Source: JAOZHU01 sp964506435 (GTDB taxonomy: Archaea > Thermoproteota > Bathyarchaeia > Bathyarchaeales > Bathycorpusculaceae). Taken from it: 23,568 bases of DNA. The translations under genes and the position numbers were made by a program. The first letter of the stretch is position 1; every line of letters starts with the position of its first letter. Below are positions 1-7,506 of this stretch, one piece after another. The stretch lies in NCBI GenBank assembly GCA_964506435.1, contig CAZDLK010000034.1:1-23568 (forward strand), read 5' to 3'. The notes under the pieces are model-generated. The model was not told where the DNA came from. It worked only from the letters and a program-made list of their open reading frames with translations, and did no database searches.

Positions 1-2
1 TG

Positions 3-1127
3 GTTGATGCAATGCTGCCCTACTATAATCAGCGTGCTTACGGTAACCCAACGCTCACGCATAAACCAGGCTGGGAAGCCTTCGAAACGATAATGGAGTC
101 AGCACAGAAAATCTCCAAGTTTTTAGGCGCAAAGATTCTTGAAGAAGTGACTTTCACTCCCAGCGAAACAGAAGCCAACAACCTAGCCCTTATGGGCTCC
201 GCTTTTGCTAACAAGAACAAAGGCTCAAAAATCGTAATTTCGGAAATTGAACCCATCAACGTGTTGCACGTGACGGAACTGCTGAAAAAGTTCGGGTTCA
301 CCACAACCAAAATTCCAGTAGACAGCGAAGGCTTCCTGAATCTTGAAAAACTAAAAGAAACCGTAGACAAAGAAACGGTGCTGGTCAGCACAGCATTGGT
401 TAACAACGAGGTTGGAACAATACAGCCAGTTAAGGAAGCAGTGGAAATAGTTAAAGACAAAAATCCAGAGGCCATTTTCCACACGGACGCTTCAGACGCG
501 TACGGCAGAATCCCCGTGAACGTGCAGGATTTGAAAGTGGATTTGGCAACTGTAAGCAGCTACAAGATTCTAGGTCCACGCGGAATCGGCGCATTATACG
601 CGCGGGAAGGCGTAGACGTGGACAAGATTTTGGAAGGCCAAATAGGCACACAAAGGCTTTGGCCAGGCGTTGAAAACACGCCGCTTATTGTCGGCTTCAC
701 GAAAGCATCTGAATTAGCTTTCCAAAATTTTGAGGCAAACGTGGCTCGTATGCACAAGTTGAGGGATAAACTGGTAGACGGCATATTTGCTGAGCTTCCT
801 GACGTGAAATTCAACGGTCCAAAAGGCGACAAAAGAGCGCCCGACAACGCAAACATCAGTTTCCTCAGGTGCGAAGGTGAAGCGTTAACAATTGAGTTAA
901 GCCTTAAGGGCGTTTACGTGTCCAGCGGCAGCGCCTGCAGCAGAAGGCTGCTTCAGCCAAGCCACGTGCTCGTTGCTATAGGCAGACACTTCAGCGAAGC
1001 CCACGGCAGCATACTGATGAAAACCACGCGGTACCATACAGAAGAAGATATAACTTATGTTCTGGAAGTGTTACCTAGCGCTGTGAACAGGATAAGAGGG
1101 ATAGTTGGTTCTACAGGAGTTGATTAA
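3..1127 (+). CDS. iscS: IscS/NifS-like cysteine desulfurase, 5' end cut by window edge
   Basis: Fold-type I PLP enzyme of the IscS/NifS group, expected to take sulfur from cysteine and pass it to the IscU encoded next. The reading frame is open to the window edge. The family's N-terminal DNAATT segment is missing, so the true start lies outside; an ATG at 12 is internal. Visible are the PLP lysine in SSYKILGPRG and the mobile-loop cysteine in SSGSACS. Compared with E. coli IscS from memory, several usual active-site residues differ: the His in HVNNE is Leu (ALVNNE), the Gln after DAT is Asp (DASD), the His before the lysine is Tyr, and the substrate-binding Arg in SSIRFS is replaced (GSILMK). 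Family membership is secure, but desulfurase activity is uncertain. It stops two bases before iscU, so the two are surely co-transcribed. Confidence 0.9.
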   Translation, partial: VDAMLPYYNQRAYGNPTLTHKPGWEAFETIMESAQKISKFLGAKILEEVTFTPSETEANNLALMGSAFANKNKGSKIVISEIEPINVLHVTELLKKFGFTTTKIPVDSEGFLNLEKLKETVDKETVLVSTALVNNEVGTIQPVKEAVEIVKDKNPEAIFHTDASDAYGRIPVNVQDLKVDLATVSSYKILGPRGIGALYAREGVDVDKILEGQIGTQRLWPGVENTPLIVGFTKASELAFQNFEANVARMHKLRDKLVDGIFAELPDVKFNGPKGDKRAPDNANISFLRCEGEALTIELSLKGVYVSSGSACSRRLLQPSHVLVAIGRHFSEAHGSILMKTTRYHTEEDITYVLEVLPSAVNRIRGIVGSTGVD

Positions 1128-1129
1128 GA

Positions 1130-1633
1130 ATGTCACGTGTACCTTTACCATACAACCCAAAAGTCCTTGACTTGTTCAGGCATCCTAAAAATTTGGGCCC
1201 AATGGAGGACGCCACAGTTACCGCCGTTGCAGGAAACCCCGCGTGCGGAGACATGATAACTTTCTACTTGAAAATCAACGAGCAAGAAATCATAGAACGC
1301 GCCTCCTTCGAAAGTTACGGATGCGCCGCGAACATAGCCACATCCAGCATAGTCACTGAAATGATAAAGGGATTAAGCCTTGAAGCCACGTGGAAAGACA
1401 TTACGTGGAAAAAAGTTGCTGAAGAAGTCGGCGGCTTGCCCTCGGTTAAATTTCACTGCGGCGTCTTAGCTGTGGGCGCTTTGAAACGGGCAATCAGAAA
1501 ATACTATGAAATCAAAGGCTCAGCGCCTAGTTGGCTACCGCAAGATTTGACGTTCGAAGAAAAGCAGGCTTTAGAAGAAGAAGAATTGGCAAAGATGCTT
1601 TCAAAACGGATGAAGACGGAGGCAGAAAAATAA
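1130..1633 (+). CDS. iscU: IscU-type Fe-S cluster scaffold protein
   Basis: Scaffold on which Fe-S clusters are built from desulfurase sulfur before transfer to apo-proteins. The three ligand cysteines are present: C39 in NPACGD (with the conserved D41), C65 in YGCAAN, and C110 in KFHCGVLA, preceded by the conserved H109. The usual GCG-S-AIASSS stretch reads GCAANIATSS, a mild change. The protein is 167 residues, longer than bacterial IscU (about 128), because of a charged tail after about residue 128 that is rich in Glu and Lys. It starts with ATG two bases after the preceding desulfurase gene. Its end overlaps or abuts the start of the SufS gene. Confidence in the family is high. Confidence 0.95.
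   Translation: MSRVPLPYNPKVLDLFRHPKNLGPMEDATVTAVAGNPACGDMITFYLKINEQEIIERASFESYGCAANIATSSIVTEMIKGLSLEATWKDITWKKVAEEVGGLPSVKFHCGVLAVGALKRAIRKYYEIKGSAPSWLPQDLTFEEKQALEEEELAKMLSKRMKTEAEK
1618..1622 (+). promoter_or_regulatory. Shine-Dalgarno for sufS
   Basis: GGAGG inside the end of iscU. It lies 7 bases before ATA 1630, 10 before ATC 1633 and 13 before CTG 1636, and argues for a start near 1630-1636 instead of the distant TTG at 1531. Confidence 0.6.
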
Positions 1634-1635
1634 TC

Positions 1636-2868
1636 CTGGATGCCTACAGGATTCGCGAAGACTTCCCAATCCTAAAACGAAAAATAAACAATCACCCGCT
1701 CATCTATTTTGATAACGCAGCAACTACGCAGAAGCCTAAACAAGTAATCGACGCCATAAGCAACTTTTACGAGAACCACAACGCCAATGTTCACCGCGCA
1801 GTGCACACGCTTTCGCAAGAAGCCACAGAAATGCATGAAAACGCCCGCGAGACAATTGCCCAGTTCATAAACGCGCGTGACCCAGCGGAAATTGTTTTCG
1901 TCCGAGGCACCACTGAAGCAATTAATCTTGTTGCGTATTCTTGGGGGCTTCGCAACCTCAAAAGCGGCGACGAAGTCTTAGTGTCGCTGATGGAACACCA
2001 CAGCAACATTGTTCCATGGGAGATTATCTCAAAAATAAACGGTTTCACCGTCAAATACGCAGAAATCAACAGCGACGGCACGTTAAACTACGAGGATTTT
2101 GAAGGCAAATTTTCCAGCAAAACAAAACTTGCTTGCCTAAGCCAAGTCTCAAACGTCAGCGGCGTAATCAACGACGTCAAAAGAATCGCCCGAGTTGCCC
2201 ACGACCACGGCGCTTTGATGCTGGTGGACGGCGCACAATCCGTTCCCCACATGGCTGTGGACGCCCAAGATTTAGATGTAGATTTTCTGGCTTTTTCAGG
2301 ACATAAAATGCTGGGTCCAACAGGCATCGGCGTACTCTACGGCAGAAAAGAACTTCTTGAGCAGATGGCTCCGTTCCAAGGCGGCGGCGAAATGATAAAA
2401 GACGTTTCGTTCAGCCGCGAAAAAGCCCAAGCCAACATAAGCTGGAATGCCGTTCCATGGAAGTTTGAAGCTGGAACACCTAACATCTGCGGCAGCATCG
2501 CCCTCATGGCAGCGGTCAACTACCTTGAACGCATTGGCATGGACGAAGTGCTGCAACATGAAAAGGCTTTGACTGAATACGCCGTTAAACGCATGCGCGA
2601 ATGCAGCAAAGTCACGCTCCACGGCTCCAATGACTCATCGTTGAAGTGTGGAATAATACCCTTCAACGTGAAAGGATTATCTTCGCATGATGTTGCGCTT
2701 TTCTGCGACACCTACGGCATCATGATGCGCAGCGGTTTCCACTGCGCTCAGCCTCTGCACGAGGTTTTCAAGTTACAGTCTTCTGCCCGCGCAAGCTTTT
2801 ACATTTACAACACACGCGAAGAAATTGACCGCTTCGTAGAAGTTCTAAAGGAGATTGAGCAAGTCTAA
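1636..2868 (+). CDS. sufS: SufS-type cysteine desulfurase
   Basis: Group II (SufS/CsdA) PLP-dependent cysteine desulfurase supplying sulfur for Fe-S clusters. Seen in order: N-terminal REDFPIL, YFDNAATTQKP, VRGTTEAIN, EHHSNIVPW, VDGAQ, the PLP lysine in FSGHKMLGPTG, the catalytic cysteine in RSGFHCAQPL, and the substrate arginine in ARASF. The His that stacks on PLP (in THVSN of E. coli SufS) is Gln here (SQVSN). No ATG, GTG or TTG lies where family homology begins. The nearest in-frame start, TTG at 1531, would add about 35 residues that look like out-of-frame IscU sequence. A Shine-Dalgarno GGAGG at 1618-1622 points to ATA 1630, ATC 1633 or CTG 1636; CTG is used here because LDAYRIREDFPIL aligns best with family N-termini. 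The stop overlaps the next ATG (TAATG). Confidence 0.93.
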   Translation: MDAYRIREDFPILKRKINNHPLIYFDNAATTQKPKQVIDAISNFYENHNANVHRAVHTLSQEATEMHENARETIAQFINARDPAEIVFVRGTTEAINLVAYSWGLRNLKSGDEVLVSLMEHHSNIVPWEIISKINGFTVKYAEINSDGTLNYEDFEGKFSSKTKLACLSQVSNVSGVINDVKRIARVAHDHGALMLVDGAQSVPHMAVDAQDLDVDFLAFSGHKMLGPTGIGVLYGRKELLEQMAPFQGGGEMIKDVSFSREKAQANISWNAVPWKFEAGTPNICGSIALMAAVNYLERIGMDEVLQHEKALTEYAVKRMRECSKVTLHGSNDSSLKCGIIPFNVKGLSSHDVALFCDTYGIMMRSGFHCAQPLHEVFKLQSSARASFYIYNTREEIDRFVEVLKEIEQV

Positions 2869-3137
2869 TGCCTACGGTAGAGGATTATGTGGCGCGAATC
2901 GAAGAAACATGCGGCGCAGAAAAAAGCGCCGTGGTCACGTTCAAATATGATAAGAAAGACGAAGCCATCGCAAGAATTTCCCAAAGAGCCACGCTGAAAA
3001 GCTCCGTGGCAGGCGTCATTTCAGAGTACACTTACCAAGAGATCTCGTTCCGCGTGTACTCCAGCGGAAAAGCCATTTTCAAAGAAATAAGAAACAAGTC
3101 TCAACTATACACATTTTTGTCCGCTCTCCTGCTTTAA
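2868..3137 (+). CDS. small protein of unknown function in the Fe-S operon
   Basis: An 89-residue protein I do not recognise. Its ATG overlaps the SufS stop by one base (TAATG), so it is translationally coupled and the last gene of the operon. It has one cysteine (ETCGAE, near residue 15), a mixed charged body and a short hydrophobic C-terminus (YTFLSALLL). There is no signal peptide or clear membrane segment. Two stretches suggest beta strands (SAVVTFKYD and ISFRVYSSGKAIF), giving the look of a small alpha/beta domain. Its position suggests an accessory role in cluster assembly or delivery, but the sequence alone does not show this. Confidence 0.75.
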   Translation: MPTVEDYVARIEETCGAEKSAVVTFKYDKKDEAIARISQRATLKSSVAGVISEYTYQEISFRVYSSGKAIFKEIRNKSQLYTFLSALLL

Positions 3138-3158
3138 TGTGCACAATGTGCCCGCGCG

Positions 3159-3176
3159 GTTTTCATGCGCGAAAAC
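3159..3176. terminator. small inverted repeat between convergent genes
   Basis: GTTTTC and GAAAAC form 6-bp arms around a 6-base spacer, at the point where the Fe-S operon meets the opposing deacetylase-fusion gene. It overlaps the stop codon of the minus-strand gene. It could act as a bidirectional terminator, but the stem is short and no clear U-tract follows. Confidence 0.25.
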
Positions 3177-4656
3177 GCAGTCTCGCTTGCATTTTGGTTC
3201 TGCTTACCCAATTATAGAATGGGATAAGCCTGTACTTTATCGCTTGAGGAAGGGCATCCTTAAGCTCTCGATGCAACCCCATTTTCACGGCAGTGCCGCC
3301 TTTCCTTGTAACAGGCACGTAGTACCGAGTTAAAGAAAACGCGGCGAAGCCGTTGCTCTCCTTGAACCTGTCCAAAGACGGGTGATTCCCCATGCGCCCG
3401 TACATAACCCAGCCGGCCTGTTTAACAGCGCAAACCTCTACGGCCTTAGCAACCAACGCGTTGTTCACTGCTTTGTCAGAATACTTCTGCAAAGAAAGTA
3501 TCTGTGAAATAATTGCGATTTTGTTGCCATGAACAAGTTGTATAAATCCCACAAGCTCGTCTTGAAGGAACGCGCCTATGAAAGTGCAGTTCTGCGCTGA
3601 AAGCACGCCGCGGGTGACACTCTGTAAAGATGTGCCATAATGTGGGAAGGCTCTTTCTTGTCGTATCGGCGTTTCATTGTAGATTTTCCATATGCCCTCA
3701 GCCAGTTTTTCACTTGGCTCAACCACTTCTGTCTTCACGCCGCTTTTCTCCGCTTTACGCACCATGTTCCGCGTTTTCTTGCCGATGTTTTTCCACCATT
3801 CATCATAAGAAGCAACTTGAAGAAGCGCCACATTATCCGCGGTTTTCGACCAATGTGGCTTACTGGAAACCATGTTGCACCATTTTCTTTCAATAAAGGT
3901 AAAGATGTCTATGCCTTTTTCTCCGAGTTTTTCAATAAAGGCGTCCGTCGGAGCCACGTCTGCTGCGTATTCTCCTTTGTCGTTTGCTACTTTGAAGAAA
4001 AGTTTCTTTCTCACAGCCATTGTTTCAAATTCCTTATCCACTTTTAGAATTCTCCTGAAGGTTTCGTAGAATGGTCCTCTGTGGTTTATTGTTCCTCGGT
4101 TGAAAAGCCAGTCAGGATGAATTTCTATGACTTCGCCTTTTGCGATACTGTTCTCGGTCATCTTTACAGTTTTCTCGACAGGAGCAGCGTGGCACATAAA
4201 ATCCAGAGGAAACGTGGGAAACTCATGGAAGGACTTCAGCGGAAACCCCTCGGGGATTTGAGCTCTAGCGGTTCCTATTTTGCGCTTCCACATGATTTGA
4301 GCCAGTAAACGGGAAGTTCCGTGAATGGTGTAGTAGGTCACCTTTCTTTCAGCAGTCTTTTCCAGAAGTTTCAATTCTGCATACGGGTTGTTAACAACGT
4401 GAAGAGCGACTTCATGTTTATCTTCATGGAGCAACCGCAGCAATTCTCTATCAGGCATAGTTCGGTGTGTGAAAAACCAGTAGGCTTTAACTTTAACAGG
4501 TGATTCATTGATCATTCTCGCGATTATTCTGGAGTTTTTCAGATAATCTCTGCTAATTTTGCTTCCCAGAATTATGGACAGAAAACTTTTGGTTCTCGAA
4601 GAATACGGGTAATCAACGTCTATTCTCAGGGTCATCATAGCTGCTCTGTTTGCCAT
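3163..4656 (-). CDS. polysaccharide deacetylase-like domain fused to FemAB/GNAT-like acyltransferase
   Basis: A two-domain protein of about 497 residues. The N-terminal part resembles a carbohydrate-esterase/polysaccharide deacetylase fold: it opens with TLRIDVDYP (the Asp pair usual for metal binding) and contains HEVALHV and EIHPDW. The C-terminal part, from about residue 280, resembles FemAB/GNAT aminoacyl- or acyltransferases: YDEWWKNIGKKTRNMVRKAEKSG, FIGAFLQDELVGFIQLV and MGNHPSLDRFKESNGF. A joint role in deacylating and re-acylating an amino sugar is inference. There is no signal peptide, so it probably acts in the cytoplasm. A TTG at 4680 is possible on paper, but the TATA box at 4681-4688 would then touch it. 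ATG 4656 sits at leaderless distance. It stands at the edge of the glycan locus. Confidence 0.75.
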   Translation of the reverse strand: MANRAAMMTLRIDVDYPYSSRTKSFLSIILGSKISRDYLKNSRIIARMINESPVKVKAYWFFTHRTMPDRELLRLLHEDKHEVALHVVNNPYAELKLLEKTAERKVTYYTIHGTSRLLAQIMWKRKIGTARAQIPEGFPLKSFHEFPTFPLDFMCHAAPVEKTVKMTENSIAKGEVIEIHPDWLFNRGTINHRGPFYETFRRILKVDKEFETMAVRKKLFFKVANDKGEYAADVAPTDAFIEKLGEKGIDIFTFIERKWCNMVSSKPHWSKTADNVALLQVASYDEWWKNIGKKTRNMVRKAEKSGVKTEVVEPSEKLAEGIWKIYNETPIRQERAFPHYGTSLQSVTRGVLSAQNCTFIGAFLQDELVGFIQLVHGNKIAIISQILSLQKYSDKAVNNALVAKAVEVCAVKQAGWVMYGRMGNHPSLDRFKESNGFAAFSLTRYYVPVTRKGGTAVKMGLHRELKDALPQAIKYRLIPFYNWVSRTKMQARLRFRA

Positions 4657-4680
4657 TTTCAAGTGAATGGCGCTACCCAA

Positions 4681-4688
4681 TTATAAAT
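4681..4688 (-). promoter_or_regulatory. TATA box for the deacetylase-fusion gene
   Basis: Read on the minus strand this is ATTTATAA, centred about 28 bases before ATG 4656. That matches an archaeal promoter giving a leaderless transcript, and it decides the start codon. Confidence 0.6.
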
Positions 4689-4909
4689 CCTCTGTTACGT
4701 GCCTAAATCAGTGCTGCTTAAGCACAAGTTAATTCGCGTTGGGCTACAAAAAGGAATTTCAGCGGTTTTTCCAGAGAAACTAGCAAGCGATTTTCAACAA
4801 GAACCTAGCTGTGAATTAATAGCCCAAAAAAAGTGGACATGCCCAGAAAAAAATTACGCTTGAGCCGTACCCTTCGGGTCATCCTTTCCACCCATTGATT
4901 TCAGATTAG

Positions 4910-5041
4910 CCCTACATAGTGTGCTTGGCGCAGCAAAAAATCAAAAGAGAACTGAATTGGTCAGCTACGGTTAGCCTAAGCGACGGGCTTGACAGAGTTA
5001 TCGCCTATTTTGAAAAAGCAATTCCGAAAGACAACGTGTAA
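4910..5041 (+). pseudogene. C-terminal remnant of an NAD-dependent sugar epimerase/dehydratase
   Basis: This frame, open after a TAG at 4907-4909 and closed by TAA at 5039, encodes KIKRELNWSATVSLSDGLDR followed by VIAYFEKAIPKDNV. The pattern closely matches the extreme C-terminus of extended SDR enzymes (dTDP-glucose dehydratase, UDP-glucuronate decarboxylase and relatives), which typically end with KAK-ELGW-P-VSLEEGL-RTI-YF. The rest of such a gene (about 280 codons) is absent: there is no Rossmann or YxxxK segment upstream. It is therefore read as the surviving tail of a deleted gene. The same locus carries two intact SDR genes (gmd, fcl), though neither ends with this sequence. Confidence 0.6.
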
Positions 5042-5096
5042 CGAAAACCTCGGACAGCGAAGCGCAAGACACATTGCTTGCATAAGTTGCAATGGC

Positions 5097-6323
5097 TCAG
5101 CCTGCATTCACTGCTTCATCAAATATCCGCTTCAGTTTCGAATTCCTGTTTTCTATAGAGAATCTGCCTGTTTCTATTGAAGCTCTGGCTTGCCGCCCAA
5201 GTTTCCTCATGAACGCGGCATCTTCAATTAAGAGTGAAGTTTTTTCAACAATTTGGTTCACCAGTTGCGGTCTATATTTGCGGACGTAAGGGAGGAACTC
5301 GATGTTGATTCCGTTTGGTGCGCCGTTCCATGTGTAGTAAGGCAGGGTTGGCAGCGGGTCTACTAGTAAGCCTGTTTTCGTGTCTTCCACTGCTTCAGGG
5401 ATATCATATATCCTGCGAGCAATCACGGGCAGTTCATAGCTCATTGCCTCGAGGATAGCCATTCCCAAATTAAGATGCGAGGGAAACAGAAAGATGTCTG
5501 AAGAGACGTAAAGCTTGGTTAATTCCTCGTCGCTTAGTGGCGAATCAAGTATCCTGACGCCGCGGCTGTTTGCATATTTTGCTTTTACTTCAGGAGGAAC
5601 CCAAGACCTCACCACTAATTCTATTCGGTCATATTTCTCCCGCAGCTTCAGAAATGCTTCAATTGCTTCGACCCCGCCTTTGCTTTCGAAAGTAAAAGCG
5701 TTGGAGAGGTTTATGCTGCCGACGAAAAGCAAAGTTATCTTGTCCTCTGCTTTTTTCTTGGTTATATTTTTCGGTCTCATTCCGAAATGAACTGTTTCGA
5801 TTTTTTCCTTAAACGAATCGCAGTTCATGCTGTGGTACAGTGTCCTTTTTGCCCAGTTGCTCCACGGCATAACTTTCCTGCAATATTTCGAAGCTAACCT
5901 TTTCTGGACAGTTCTTCGGACAATTTTGATGTCATTGCCGCCTACAAGCTCGTTGGCGTATTCAACGTCAACAACCCACGGCAACTCCGCGAATAATAAC
6001 TGCTGCGAACAGTAAATTAGATCGGCTTCAGCCTCGGGTAACGCTTTAAACTTGGAGTCTCTGAATTTTTTAGTGAGAACATACCCGACTGTTTTTGCTT
6101 CATTCCACACGTTCCAAGAGGCGGTTGAGCTTCGCAGTTTTCTATCAATTCGCCTTATTACCTGCTGGTTTCGGGTAAGCCCAGAACTTGGCTGTTGGGT
6201 TCCCAGCGATTTTGCCTTCTCACCGAGAAAGCAATATCCGTTTGGTGGAAATTCCACTAGCTCTCTATAGAGAGAATGGAATTGTCCGCCGCGAGATCGC
6301 CCCTTGAGATAAACAGTTTTCAT
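5097..6323 (-). CDS. glycosyltransferase, GT4-like (GT-B fold)
   Basis: About 408 residues. The C-terminal half shows the GT4 nucleotide-sugar binding domain: LLFVGSINL, SKGGVEAIEAFLKL, RIELVVRSWVP, LSDEELTKLYVSSDIFLFPS, then GMAILEAMSYELPVIAR and DIPEAVEDTKTGLLVDP. The glutamate of LEAM, which holds the donor sugar phosphate, is present. The earlier glutamate of the usual E-x7-E motif is replaced (HLNLG). The N-terminal half is weakly conserved, as usual for the acceptor domain. The donor and acceptor sugars cannot be read from sequence. ATG 6323 is preferred to TTG 6338 because the TATA box sits 27 bases upstream of it. It diverges from gmd, which suggests a role in the same glycan. Confidence 0.88.
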   Translation of the reverse strand: MKTVYLKGRSRGGQFHSLYRELVEFPPNGYCFLGEKAKSLGTQQPSSGLTRNQQVIRRIDRKLRSSTASWNVWNEAKTVGYVLTKKFRDSKFKALPEAEADLIYCSQQLLFAELPWVVDVEYANELVGGNDIKIVRRTVQKRLASKYCRKVMPWSNWAKRTLYHSMNCDSFKEKIETVHFGMRPKNITKKKAEDKITLLFVGSINLSNAFTFESKGGVEAIEAFLKLREKYDRIELVVRSWVPPEVKAKYANSRGVRILDSPLSDEELTKLYVSSDIFLFPSHLNLGMAILEAMSYELPVIARRIYDIPEAVEDTKTGLLVDPLPTLPYYTWNGAPNGINIEFLPYVRKYRPQLVNQIVEKTSLLIEDAAFMRKLGRQARASIETGRFSIENRNSKLKRIFDEAVNAG

Positions 6324-6346
6324 TTGAGAAGGTTTCAAATGTGCGC

Positions 6347-6354
6347 TATATAAA
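6347..6354 (-). promoter_or_regulatory. TATA box for the glycosyltransferase gene
   Basis: On the minus strand this reads TTTATATA, centred about 27 bases before ATG 6323, so the transcript is predicted to be leaderless. Confidence 0.6.
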
Positions 6355-6393
6355 AACGTATGCCACCCTTACAGAACCAGAAGAGACAGGGGA

Positions 6394-6401
6394 GTTTATA
6401 G
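6394..6401 (+). promoter_or_regulatory. TATA box for gmd-fcl
   Basis: GTTTATAG, centred near 6398. It predicts a start of transcription near 6424, upstream of ATG 6437 and ATG 6461. This makes the distant GTG at 6341 an unlikely start for gmd. Confidence 0.45.
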
Positions 6402-6460
6402 TCAGCAAAAAGAATAATAGGGTAAACCGTTCTGGTATGGAAATAGGGTCATGGGCTTCC

Positions 6461-7504
6461 ATGAAAAAAGTATGCATTACTGGGATCACTGGGCAAGATG
6501 GCTCTTATCTAACAGAATTCCTGTTGTCAAAAGGGGTTGAAGTGCACGGAATCATCCGGCGAGCCAGCACTTTCAACACGGCAAGAATAGACCACATTTA
6601 CGTGGACCCGCATGATCCGCACGCGCGGCTTTTTCTTCACTACGGCGACCTTTCAGATTCTGAACAGACATCTAACCTAATATACAATATGAAGCCAGAC
6701 GCGGTTTTTCATCTCGGAGCCCAAAGTCACGTTCGCGTCAGCTTTGATGTGCCTGAGTACACGGGAAACACCACAGGGTTAGGCACTACAAGAATTTTGG
6801 AAGCTATCCGAAGAAGTGACAAGCAAATCAGGTTTTATCAAGCTTCAAGCAGCGAAATGTTCGGGTGCTCGCCGCCGCCTCAAAACGAGAATACACCGTT
6901 TAGACCCAGAAGCCCTTACGCAGTAGCTAAAGTGTATTCTTATTGGATGACTGTGAACTACAGAGAAGGCTACAATCTTTTCGCATCTAATGGTATCCTG
7001 TTTAATCACGAGTCTCCTCGGCGAGGGGAAACTTTTGTTACGAGAAAAATTACTATGGCAGTAGCCAACATACTGGCTGGAAAGCAGAAAGCTCTGTTTT
7101 TGGGGAACTTGGATGCGAAAAGAGATTGGGGGTACGCTCCTGAATATGTGGAGGCGATGTGGAGAATCCTTCAGCTTGAGAAACCAAGCGATTTTGTTCT
7201 AGGTACAGGTGAAGCGCATTCTGTTAAGGAGTTTGTTGAGCAAGCTTTTTCGTATGTTGGGTTGGACTACGAAAAATACGTTAAAATTGATCCTCGTTAT
7301 TTGCGTCCTACTGAAACTGAGGATTTGGTGGCTGATTCAGCGAAAGGCAGGGCTGTGCTGGGTTGGGTGCCGAAAATCAAGTTCTGTGATTTGGTTAAGG
7401 TAATGGTTGATGCTGACTTGCGCAGAATAGGTTTGAAGCCTCCTGCAGAGGGCGACAAAATTCTGCAGAACAAGTTTAAACACAAGTGGTGGACGGTGGA
7501 TTAG
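6461..7504 (+). CDS. gmd: GDP-mannose 4,6-dehydratase
   Basis: Extended SDR enzyme converting GDP-D-mannose to GDP-4-keto-6-deoxy-mannose, the first step to GDP-L-fucose and other deoxy sugars. From ATG 6461 the protein begins directly with the NADP-binding segment, GITGQDG at residues 8-14. It then has GIIRRAS, HYGDLSD, NLIYNMKPD, HLGAQSHVRVSFDVPEYT, YQASSSEMFG, the catalytic YxxxK in RSPYAVAKVYSYW, NHESPRRGETFVTRKIT, and LGNLDAKRDWGYAPEYVEAMW. About 347 residues is the normal family length. ATG 6437 is an alternative start adding eight residues. The gene ends in front of fcl with only two bases between stop and start, so the pair is one operon. Confidence 0.96.
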   Translation: MKKVCITGITGQDGSYLTEFLLSKGVEVHGIIRRASTFNTARIDHIYVDPHDPHARLFLHYGDLSDSEQTSNLIYNMKPDAVFHLGAQSHVRVSFDVPEYTGNTTGLGTTRILEAIRRSDKQIRFYQASSSEMFGCSPPPQNENTPFRPRSPYAVAKVYSYWMTVNYREGYNLFASNGILFNHESPRRGETFVTRKITMAVANILAGKQKALFLGNLDAKRDWGYAPEYVEAMWRILQLEKPSDFVLGTGEAHSVKEFVEQAFSYVGLDYEKYVKIDPRYLRPTETEDLVADSAKGRAVLGWVPKIKFCDLVKVMVDADLRRIGLKPPAEGDKILQNKFKHKWWTVD

Positions 7505-7506
7505 CC

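Larger units (their letters stand above)
4681..5096. other. 416-base gap without an intact gene
   Basis: It holds the promoter of the deacetylase-fusion gene at its left end and the epimerase tail at 4910-5041. Between 4690 and 4905 I see no tRNA, repeat array or credible open frame. Reading toward the left, the stretch after the glycosyltransferase stop at 5097 has no obvious T-tract terminator. Confidence 0.6.

Noticed and set aside
3139..3333. Plus-strand 64-codon frame after the Fe-S operon
   Set aside because: It is antisense to the deacetylase-fusion gene's 3' end and shows no coding character.
4989..5289. Two plus-strand frames in and beyond the gap
   Set aside because: They overlap the epimerase tail in another frame and the antisense of the glycosyltransferase; no protein-like pattern.
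6341..6460. 40-residue N-terminal extension of Gmd from GTG 6341
   Set aside because: It runs through both divergent TATA boxes and lacks family similarity; the enzyme starts at MKKVCITG.
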